33,207 nucleotides of DNA, from the IMG/VR virus record IMGVR_UViG_3300014720_000104, positions 1 to 33,207 of that record, one strand, 5' to 3'. Below are positions 17,529 through 24,257 of this stretch, one piece after another (position 1 is the first letter of the stretch; each line of letters opens with the position of its first letter). The translations under genes and the position numbers were made by a program. Source of the stretch: a virus. Under the pieces are notes generated by a model, which was not told the origin of the DNA, did not search any database, and saw only the letters and a list, made by a program, of their open reading frames with translations.

Positions 17529-18089
17529 ATGTCAAACCTCATTCTAGGCCTCGATGTGTCCACCTCCGTCACGGGAGTGTGCGTTGTGGATCCTGAATTG
17601 GAACCTGTTAACGGTGCCAACATCGCGTATCTCGATCGGATTGAATTCAAGAAGTGTGTGACTCTCTGGGACAAAGCAGATCGGATAAAGACTGAACTGC
17701 TCCTCCTCAAGGCTAGATTCCCATCTGTTACAATCTTCGCCCTCGAGGAGCCCCTTCTTGGATTTTCTAAGGGCATGAGTTCTGCGGCAACCATCACCAC
17801 GTTGATGCGATTCAACGGCATCGTCTCATACATCGGACGAGAAGTGTTCGGTCTCGAACCCACATACATACCTGCAGCATCGGCTCGAAAGCTGTGCGGA
17901 GTGAAGTTGCAAAAGACCTCGGTGGCCGGCATGCCCCACAAGGAGCAGGTCTTCAAGCACATGTGTGCCAACGATCTCTCGCACGTACAGTGGCCTCTCA
18001 CTCCGAAGTCGGGTGCCATCGTGGGCTGGTCGCGAGATGCAACGGATGCCTATGTGATCGCCCGTGCTGCAGGGATAATTCAAAAATAG
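17529..18089 (+). CDS. RuvC-like Holliday junction resolvase
   Basis: A 186-aa RNase-H-fold endonuclease, close in length to cellular RuvC. It has the first acidic motif ILGLDVSTSVTG with D9, a second in FALEEPL with E73/E74, and the final pair in SRDATDAYVIA with D170 and D173. The middle region IPAASARKLCG resembles the conserved substrate-binding part of RuvC proteins. It should cleave four-way DNA junctions and debranch replicating DNA before packaging, a job done in T4 by the unrelated endonuclease VII. It starts 12 bases after the phospholipase stop. Its codons are G+C-rich, like those of the primase and unlike those of the phospholipase. Confidence 0.85.
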   Translation: MSNLILGLDVSTSVTGVCVVDPELEPVNGANIAYLDRIEFKKCVTLWDKADRIKTELLLLKARFPSVTIFALEEPLLGFSKGMSSAATITTLMRFNGIVSYIGREVFGLEPTYIPAASARKLCGVKLQKTSVAGMPHKEQVFKHMCANDLSHVQWPLTPKSGAIVGWSRDATDAYVIARAAGIIQK

Positions 18090-18105
18090 ATTTTTGCCAG
18101 TCAGA

Positions 18106-18113
18106 TATAATTA
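18106..18113 (+). promoter_or_regulatory. TATAATTA element just upstream of a start codon
   Basis: TATAATTA ends five bases before the ATG at 18119. It differs by one base from the T4 late promoter core TATAAATA and also fits a bacterial -10 box. The following gene has no Shine-Dalgarno. The identical octamer sits six bases before the ATG at 19538. No convincing -35 box was found here. Confidence 0.35.
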
Positions 18114-18118
18114 CAAAC

Positions 18119-18460
18119 ATGAAGCTAACAGTCGATCAACTTCGTCAAATCATCAGAGAAGAAGTTCAGAAAGTTGTTTTAGAATCGCCTGAGACAGAAC
18201 CACTTAATGAGGCCACTCGTGAACCTTCAAACCTCATAAAAGATTTGAAGAGACTTCCCACGGGAGGAAGAATAGAAAGTGTTAATCTCTTTGACTTTGG
18301 AAAAGATGGAATCAAAGCCGACATTGAAAAGAGGCGCGTAGGTCGTAGTTTTATTTACGCCCTCATCAAGCTGGACAAAAGAGGAAATCCAAGATTAGAA
18401 GAAGTTTTTGACACAGCAGATAAGCTCGCTTATTCCATCGGCGATTTCTCTTATTTTTGA
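18119..18460 (+). CDS. Small protein with MKLT-type leader, possible internal virion protein
   Basis: A 113-aa protein. The ATG at 18119 is chosen because it yields the leader MKLTVDQLRQIIREEVQKVV, shared with the proteins at 25942, 30926 and 31401; a longer frame from 17894 would overlap the resolvase gene by almost 200 bases. After the leader comes V-L-E22-S23, an (L/V)-x-E context like T4 prohead-protease sites. The body (from about residue 35) is a basic alpha/beta domain including GRIESVNLFDFG and RSFIYALIKLDKRG, with no family I recognise. It lies among DNA-metabolism genes rather than head genes. If the leader is a capsid-targeting sequence, this would be an internal, possibly injected, protein. 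Confidence 0.75.
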   Translation: MKLTVDQLRQIIREEVQKVVLESPETEPLNEATREPSNLIKDLKRLPTGGRIESVNLFDFGKDGIKADIEKRRVGRSFIYALIKLDKRGNPRLEEVFDTADKLAYSIGDFSYF

Positions 18461-18510
18461 TCGACCAACAAGTTTTGAACTGTTGAACTCGGCTATGGTA
18501 CTTTTGTATC

Positions 18511-19497
18511 ATGGCCGTTTTTAGCATCAGCGACAAACTTGCATTTTTCGAGTCTGTCTTCGGCAAAGGAAGGCTTTCGTCGAACGGCGTCAACTTCGAC
18601 GTTCGGTGTCCAATATGCAATCCTTCGGACGTCACGAAGAAGAAGTTGTCCATTCGTACTGACAACGATGCCAACCATTGTTGGGTCTGTGGTTGGAAGT
18701 CACGATCTGTCGCTCCTTTAATCAAGAAATACGGCACCGAGTCACAGTTATCGAGATATCGTGAATTATTTGGTGGGCCGGATGGGGGTGGAGAACTGGT
18801 CACTGGCGAGAAGGCCGAGGAGCAACGTCTCGAACTACCTAAGGACTTCTGCCTCCTGCCCCTCGCTAATCAGAACGATCCTGACGTGAAGGCGATGTGG
18901 CGATATCTCTTCGGCCGCGGTCTCACTGAAAGGGATGCGTGGTACTTCAAGTTTGGTATCTCCAACGAACCTCGGTGGAAGCGACGAGTGATCATGCCAT
19001 CCTTCAACTTCAAGGGTGAACTCAACTACTTCACGGCCCGTGCGATCGACAAGGACAGAAAGCCCAAGTACGACAACCCAGAGGTGGACAAGAACCCCAT
19101 CATCTTCAACGAAATCAACATCGACTGGACGAAGCGACTGGCGCTGGTGGAGGGCCCATTCGACCTCGTCAAGTGTCCGGACAATACCACAGCACTCCTT
19201 GGGTCCGATTTGGATGAGAGGCACGAACTCTTCAATAGAATCCTACTCAATAACACACCAGTGGCCCTTGCCCTCGACGGAGACATGTGGGACAGAAAGA
19301 CTCCGAAGATTGCGAAGAAACTCCAGGAGTATGATGTTGACGTTCAGATCGTAGATGTCCGCCCGTGGGGCGATCCTGGCTCAATGTCCCGCGCAGAGTT
19401 TGAAATCGCCTTGAAAGAAGCACGCTACCTCGACTGGAATGACAACTTCTTCATCAAGCTTAACAGGGTTATTAGCACCTCGTCTTTGGGAATTTAA
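18511..19497 (+). CDS. DNA primase (zinc-binding and TOPRIM domains)
   Basis: A 328-aa phage primase that would make RNA primers for lagging-strand synthesis with a replicative helicase not in this window. The N-terminal zinc module has C33, C36, C57 and C60 (RCPIC and HCWVCGW). After a linker, residues about 125-200 form the catalytic core entry (WRYLFGRGL, RRVIMPSFNFKGELNYFTAR). The TOPRIM site has E214 in LALVEGPFD and D256/D258 in ALDGDMWDRK. The length is close to that of T4 gp61. It ends 40 bases before a homing endonuclease gene that separates it from the recombination nuclease. Its central part is strongly G+C-rich (36 of 60 bases at 19141-19200). Confidence 0.9.
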   Translation: MAVFSISDKLAFFESVFGKGRLSSNGVNFDVRCPICNPSDVTKKKLSIRTDNDANHCWVCGWKSRSVAPLIKKYGTESQLSRYRELFGGPDGGGELVTGEKAEEQRLELPKDFCLLPLANQNDPDVKAMWRYLFGRGLTERDAWYFKFGISNEPRWKRRVIMPSFNFKGELNYFTARAIDKDRKPKYDNPEVDKNPIIFNEINIDWTKRLALVEGPFDLVKCPDNTTALLGSDLDERHELFNRILLNNTPVALALDGDMWDRKTPKIAKKLQEYDVDVQIVDVRPWGDPGSMSRAEFEIALKEARYLDWNDNFFIKLNRVISTSSLGI

Positions 19498-19499
19498 TA

Positions 19500-19531
19500 T
19501 TGATCACGCTGCTGATTATTGTGTATAATTA
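19500..19531 (+). promoter_or_regulatory. Promoter-like sequence before second homing endonuclease
   Basis: TTGATC (19500-19505), an 18-base spacer and TATAAT (19524-19529) form a good match to a bacterial sigma-70 promoter. The longer TATAATTA (19524-19531) also resembles a T4 late core. Transcription would begin at about the ATG at 19538, giving a nearly leaderless message, and no Shine-Dalgarno is present. Confidence 0.4.
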
Positions 19532-19537
19532 GCTCAT

Positions 19538-20437
19538 ATGGCACAGCATCAAACTATGATTGACTCTTTTGTGTGTCAAATGTGTTCAAAAGCCTTTAAA
19601 AGACTTGATCTTCATTTACGTACTCACGGTGTATCACCTTTAGAATACACTGAATTATTTCCTTTAGATGATTTTTCTAAAGTTGTAAACGTCAAGAAAG
19701 AAAAAATTAATAACCCACCAAGCAAAATACACGGAAATACAGGAAGAATTGCTTGGAATAGAGGAAGAAAATCTACTGAGGAAGAGAAAAGAAAGATCAG
19801 AGAGTCTCACTGGGCAAGAAAACCCCCAGAAGAAACTCTTGAAATTCGTAAAAAAATGTCAATCAATGGTAGTAATACCATGAAGAAAATTAATGAAAAT
19901 GGCAAGGCATTTCGAATGCCCAAAGGTTATCACACTGAAGAACACAAAGTAAGAATGAAAGAAATCATGGCAAATAGAATTTGTTCATGGAACGAAGAAA
20001 TTAAGAAAAATCACTGGACGAGAAAATCTGCAGAAGAAGTTCAAGAAATAATCAATAAAATTCAACAAAATGGAACAAAAACCAATGCAAAAAGAGGTTG
20101 GTTTTTGTCTTCTAAGATGAATTGTGAATTTTATTTCATGTCATCTTACGAAGAAGAAAGAATGAAATATCTTGAGGAATGTTCATCAGTTTTATCTTTC
20201 ACAAATCAGCACAAGATATGGATAGACTACGAATGGAATGGAAGTGTACATCGATACAATCCTGACCTTATGATTGTATTCAACGATGGTCGCATACGTC
20301 TTGAAGAAATTAAAGGTGCAATTCTTGAAAAAGATAAAATTAGAGTTGATGCAAAAGAGAAAGCTTGTTTGATATTCGTAGAAAAAATGGGTTGGGAATA
20401 TAAAATGCTGTTTAGAAATGACCTGAGGACGATTTGA
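19538..20437 (+). CDS. Homing endonuclease: C2H2 finger, NUMOD3-like repeats, PD-(D/E)XK nuclease
   Basis: A 299-aa free-standing homing endonuclease between the primase and the SbcDC gene. A C2H2-type finger (C13, C16, H26, H30) is followed by GVSPLEYTELFP, a tail common after this finger type in phage endonucleases. NUMOD3-like repeats follow (GRKSTEEEKRKIRESHW near 76 and GYHTEEHKVRMKEIM near 134). The nuclease domain has SSYEEERMKYLEE, then NPDLMIVFNDGR and EEIKG, the same PD-(D/E)XK plan as the endonuclease at 15383. The gene is A+T-rich (20 G+C in 60 bases at 19861-19920) against G+C-rich flanks, a sign of recent arrival. Its TGA overlaps the TTG start of the next gene, and its last codons contain that gene's ribosome-binding site. 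Confidence 0.88.
   Translation: MAQHQTMIDSFVCQMCSKAFKRLDLHLRTHGVSPLEYTELFPLDDFSKVVNVKKEKINNPPSKIHGNTGRIAWNRGRKSTEEEKRKIRESHWARKPPEETLEIRKKMSINGSNTMKKINENGKAFRMPKGYHTEEHKVRMKEIMANRICSWNEEIKKNHWTRKSAEEVQEIINKIQQNGTKTNAKRGWFLSSKMNCEFYFMSSYEEERMKYLEECSSVLSFTNQHKIWIDYEWNGSVHRYNPDLMIVFNDGRIRLEEIKGAILEKDKIRVDAKEKACLIFVEKMGWEYKMLFRNDLRTI
20425..20429 (+). promoter_or_regulatory. Ribosome-binding site for SbcDC gene inside the homing endonuclease
   Basis: GAGGA four bases before the TTG at 20434, within the final codons of the homing endonuclease. An in-frame TGA at 20419-20421 rules out a longer SbcDC protein, so the TTG start is well constrained. Confidence 0.65.
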
Positions 20438-23400
20438 TCATCGCGCACACTGCGGATGTGCACATCCGCGCCCTCTCTCGCCACGACGAGTATAGACAGG
20501 TTTTCAAGGCTTTCATTGAGGATTGCAGGTCGCAGAATGTAGACCACATCTTCATTGGTGGCGACATCTTCCATACAAAGGTGACCGGAATCTCACCGGA
20601 GTACATCGAACTCCTCACCTGGTGGTTGACAGAGATGACGAAGGTTGCACCCGTCCACATGGTCCTAGGCAACCATGACGGGAATCTCGTCAATTTGTCT
20701 CGTCAAGACGCTGTCACGCCAATCGTGGAAGCGATGGCGAACCCACGTGTCTTCCTCTACAAGAAGTCGGGAGTATATAATTTCGCACCAGGATACAACT
20801 GGTGTGTCTTCTCATGCTTCGATGAAGAAGGATGGAAGAACGTTTCTCCTGTCTCTGGGGACATCAACATCGCGACCTTCCACGGCCCTGTCAGAGGATC
20901 TGTGACCGAGACTGGATGGGACATCGACGAAGAGAACATTACTGCGGACTACTTCAAAGATTACGACTTCTGCATGCTCGGAGACATCCACAAGCAGCAG
21001 TTCCTCGGTTACAGGGATGGTAAGCCTTGGATAGGCTATCCTGGGACACCGATTCAACAGAATTATGCAGAAGAATTAAACCACGGTTACTATCTCTGGG
21101 AGATAAAGAATTCTTCTGATTGGGTTGTAGGTAATCGTCCTCTTCCTAATCCAAGGCCTTTCATTACCATTGATTGGGATGGTTCTCTTGAAAAGACGCT
21201 CAGACTGACTGAAAAGTGTCCTCAAGGAACGAGATTCAGAATCAGATCAAATGTTGCCATAACTCAGAATGACGTTCATCTTCTGTCGGAAACATTACGA
21301 ACTGCTCTTAATGCAACTGAAGTCACGTACAAGATTGATGCTCAGCTGGACACCCAGTTCGTGAAAACGAGCACCGCGACTGTCACAAAAAACGATCTTC
21401 GATCTCCTGAAGTCATAACAAAATTCTTAAGAGATTATTACCAAGAACTTAACTTGTCAGATTCTGAACTGGATGGTCTTGCAGCAACTGCGAAATCATA
21501 TCTTCAACAAGTTTCTAACGTAGACGATTTGTCACGTAATTCCAAGTGGTCGTTACGTCGAATGGAATGGAGCAATTTGTTCGCTTATGGAGAAGACAAC
21601 GTCGTCAATTTTGACAAACTTAATGGTATTGTAGGCATTTTTGGCCCTAACAGAACGGGTAAGTCTTCTATCGTTGGTACGTTGATGTATTCGCTCTTCA
21701 ACGCGACTGACAGGGGACCTGTCAAGAATATCAACATATGCAACGTCAGGAAGGACTATTGCTCTGCTCAGGCCATACTCGATCACAATGGAACGACGTA
21801 TGTAATTGAAAGACAAACAACCAAATCAACGAGCAAGAAAGGTGCGGTGAGTGCTAGCACCTCTCTCAATCTCTTTAGAATGGCAAAAGGTTCGGATGAG
21901 ATGGAAGACCTCTGCGGCGAGCAGAGAAGCGACACAGAGAAAACGATTAGGGCTCTCATTGGTAATGCAGATGATTTTTTAATCACCTCTCTGTCAGCTC
22001 AGGGTGAAACAAACGCATTCTTGTCGCAAGGTTCTACCAAGAGAAGAGCCATACTCACCAAGTTCTTGGACCTGGACATCTTCGATAGGATGCATGAACT
22101 GGCCGCAAAAGAAGTGACATCAGTAAAGTCACAGTTGAAAAATTTTCCTGATAGAAATTGGGATGAGCTTAAGCAGCAAAATGAATCTTCTTTGAGAGAA
22201 TGTCAGGAAAAGATCGAATCTCTAACGAGCAGTATGACGGAAGATCAGATGTCTTTGACGCTACTTCGATCCGAACTGTCTCGTCATAATAGTTCTCCTG
22301 TAACGCAGGATGACGTTGATGCTCAGCGCAAGAGAGTCGCTGATCTTGAAACAAAATCTCAAACGTGCAAGAAGTCTATTGAGGATCTTGAGAATGAGAT
22401 TTTATCATTGCAGACAAAATCCGATGCTTTACAGGTCATCGTCGACTCCATCGATGTGTCATCTCTTCGAGACAAGCAAGAAGCTCAGAGAAAGATACTT
22501 TCGGCCATCTCCGAGTTGAAGCACGTTCATGACAAGGAAAATGCCGTCCTAGCCCAGCAGAAAAAGTCTTTAACAATTTTAGATGAAGTTCCATGTGGAG
22601 ATGAATATCCGTCATGTAAATTCATCAAGGACGCTCACCTCAACAAGAAAGAATTACCGCATCAGATCCGCAAGGTCTCAAAAGCTCTTAAGTTACTTGA
22701 AGATGCCGGTGAATCATTGGAGAAAGTCAAAGATGATTCCATTAAAGACAAATTGGAAAAACATGAGAAGGCAACCCAACTTCATTCAAAGATTCATTTA
22801 GAGATCTCCAAGAAAGAAATGGAGATAGTAAAGATGAAGTCGACATGTGACGCTTGTGAAACTTCCGTTGTAGACGCCAGAAAAAAGTTACAGACTTTAG
22901 AAGAATCGTTCTTAAACGAAGAGAACGAAGAAGTTGTCACAATTCGTTCCAAGATGACTGAATTGTCGAATGTAATCAAAGAGCACGATCATCAAAAACT
23001 TGAATGCGCGTCCCGCCTTGGGAAGCTACAATCTTTGATCGAAAAATTACAGGATGAAAAGAAGACTCGTGACTCTCTCCTTAGAAACGTAAGAATGTAT
23101 GAACTTGTGGCGAATGCATTCTCAAAGAAAGGCATTCCGTTACTCGTCACGAAGACTCAACTTCCCCTCATCAACGCAGAGGTCGCCAAGATACTTCAAG
23201 GCATTGTGGATTTTACCATCGAGGTTGAATCTGACGAGGACACGGACTCCCTAGAGATATACATCAACTATGGAGATTCACGACGTATCATCGAACTGTG
23301 TTCTGGCATGGAGAAGACGATATCTGCGATTGCTCTTCGCGTCGCGATGATAAACATCTCTTCTCTGCCCAAACCCGATTTCTTCATCATAGATGAGGGA

Positions 23401-23574
23401 TTTGGTACACTTGATAGTTCGGGAGTTGAAGCTTGCGGCAGATTTTTAACATCATTGAAGCGTCATTTCAAGACCGTTCTTGTCATCACTCACGTCGATG
23501 GCATAAAAGACAATGCAGATCACATTATTGAGATTGTCAAAACTGAGAAAGATTCAAGAGTAGAGTATCAGTGA
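20434..23574 (+). CDS. SbcD-SbcC (gp47-gp46 / Mre11-Rad50) single-chain fusion
   Basis: A 1046-aa protein joining both subunits of the Mre11-Rad50-type DNA end-processing complex. The nuclease half (about 1-340) has D8 and H10 (ADVH), GGDIFH with D44, GNHD with N80 and H81, FHGPV, and GDIHK. The ATPase half has Walker A GPNRTGKSS (about 404-412), two long coiled-coil arms (about 560-720 and 740-890), the ABC signature LCSGME (955-960) and Walker B FFIIDEGFGTLD with D987 and E988. Between the arms lies CGDEYPSC (C721, C728), the likely zinc hook; a CDAC (805-808) also exists. In T4, gp47 and gp46 are separate proteins. The TTG start is forced by an in-frame stop upstream. Likely role: end resection for recombination-dependent replication and host DNA breakdown. 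Confidence 0.9.
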   Translation: MIIAHTADVHIRALSRHDEYRQVFKAFIEDCRSQNVDHIFIGGDIFHTKVTGISPEYIELLTWWLTEMTKVAPVHMVLGNHDGNLVNLSRQDAVTPIVEAMANPRVFLYKKSGVYNFAPGYNWCVFSCFDEEGWKNVSPVSGDINIATFHGPVRGSVTETGWDIDEENITADYFKDYDFCMLGDIHKQQFLGYRDGKPWIGYPGTPIQQNYAEELNHGYYLWEIKNSSDWVVGNRPLPNPRPFITIDWDGSLEKTLRLTEKCPQGTRFRIRSNVAITQNDVHLLSETLRTALNATEVTYKIDAQLDTQFVKTSTATVTKNDLRSPEVITKFLRDYYQELNLSDSELDGLAATAKSYLQQVSNVDDLSRNSKWSLRRMEWSNLFAYGEDNVVNFDKLNGIVGIFGPNRTGKSSIVGTLMYSLFNATDRGPVKNINICNVRKDYCSAQAILDHNGTTYVIERQTTKSTSKKGAVSASTSLNLFRMAKGSDEMEDLCGEQRSDTEKTIRALIGNADDFLITSLSAQGETNAFLSQGSTKRRAILTKFLDLDIFDRMHELAAKEVTSVKSQLKNFPDRNWDELKQQNESSLRECQEKIESLTSSMTEDQMSLTLLRSELSRHNSSPVTQDDVDAQRKRVADLETKSQTCKKSIEDLENEILSLQTKSDALQVIVDSIDVSSLRDKQEAQRKILSAISELKHVHDKENAVLAQQKKSLTILDEVPCGDEYPSCKFIKDAHLNKKELPHQIRKVSKALKLLEDAGESLEKVKDDSIKDKLEKHEKATQLHSKIHLEISKKEMEIVKMKSTCDACETSVVDARKKLQTLEESFLNEENEEVVTIRSKMTELSNVIKEHDHQKLECASRLGKLQSLIEKLQDEKKTRDSLLRNVRMYELVANAFSKKGIPLLVTKTQLPLINAEVAKILQGIVDFTIEVESDEDTDSLEIYINYGDSRRIIELCSGMEKTISAIALRVAMINISSLPKPDFFIIDEGFGTLDSSGVEACGRFLTSLKRHFKTVLVITHVDGIKDNADHIIEIVKTEKDSRVEYQ

Positions 23575-23852
23575 TGGAGTGGAAAACTTATACCAAGTCT
23601 CGTTTGATAGCGCAGCATCCTGCAGGTTTTTACATCATAAAACCTGAAAATTATGACCCTGGCGATCCCATATTTTGCCCTGTTTGTGACGTCATAATGA
23701 ACAACTCTTTTGATGAAGAAGCATACATCAAATTTCAGTGCTGTGACCTGTGCGCTAGCAACTGGGCACGTCCAAATAAAGACAAATGGGCTCAAGGTTG
23801 GAGACCTACTTCGGAAGAAGTGGTGAATAAATACAAGGTCAATCATAATTAA
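23574..23852 (+). CDS. Small zinc-ribbon protein
   Basis: A 92-aa protein whose ATG overlaps the SbcDC stop (TGATG), implying coupled translation; the GTG three bases upstream is a less likely start. Two Cys pairs, FCPVC near residue 41 and CCDLC near residue 62, should bind one zinc ion as a zinc ribbon. The N-terminus WKTYTKSRLIAQHPAGFYII is beta-rich and the C-terminus is basic and Trp-rich (NWARPNKDKWAQGWRP). The family is unknown to me. The position between the recombination nuclease and the packaging genes, and the fold, suggest a nucleic-acid or protein adaptor. Confidence 0.8.
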   Translation: MEWKTYTKSRLIAQHPAGFYIIKPENYDPGDPIFCPVCDVIMNNSFDEEAYIKFQCCDLCASNWARPNKDKWAQGWRPTSEEVVNKYKVNHN

Positions 23853-23873
23853 AATCCGTAGGAGCCTCCACAC

Positions 23874-24257
23874 ATGCCCAAGAAACTCGACATAAACGCA
23901 CTAGGCCAGGCGATAGACACGACCTGGGGAAGGTCGTCGACACCAAAGACCGCATCATACTCTGTTAAGTTTTCTTTCATGGGTGACAGTCGTCTTCTTG
24001 CTTCTTACAAAGTAATTGTCAATTTTGTTAGCGAAAAGCAGATGATCGAAATGAAGAGGAGCTGCCTCGAAGAATCCGAAGGCGTTATCGCAGAGCACGT
24101 TAAGTTTGTCAAAGAAACGTACAAGCAGCTAACAGGTGATACTCTTGCTTTGAAGGAAGAAAGCGCCACCGATTCTCTTGAGATTATTGGATTCAATGTT
24201 CACAATCCCAAGAGAACCGCGTATTATAGGCGTAAGGTGGTTTTTGAGATTGCATGA
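23874..24257 (+). CDS. Unknown protein directly upstream of terminase
   Basis: A 127-aa protein I do not recognise. It starts MPKKLDINALGQAIDTTWGR, continues with a beta-strand pair (YSVKFSFMGDSRLLASYKVI) and a long helix (about 62-90), and ends in a basic strand (TAYYRRKVVFEIA). Its stop overlaps the terminase ATG as ATGA, so the two are probably co-translated. That invites the idea of a small terminase or packaging accessory, but no helix-turn-helix is evident, and T4 gp16-like proteins are mostly helical. GGAG at 23861-23864 is the probable ribosome-binding site. Confidence 0.7.
   Translation: MPKKLDINALGQAIDTTWGRSSTPKTASYSVKFSFMGDSRLLASYKVIVNFVSEKQMIEMKRSCLEESEGVIAEHVKFVKETYKQLTGDTLALKEESATDSLEIIGFNVHNPKRTAYYRRKVVFEIA

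Noticed and set aside
17438-18019. 193-codon minus-strand frame
   Set aside because: Overlaps the resolvase gene, whose catalytic acidic residues are intact on the plus strand.
17894-18118. Upstream extension of the leader protein at 18119
   Set aside because: It would overlap the resolvase gene by almost 200 bases and bury the recurring MKLT leader.
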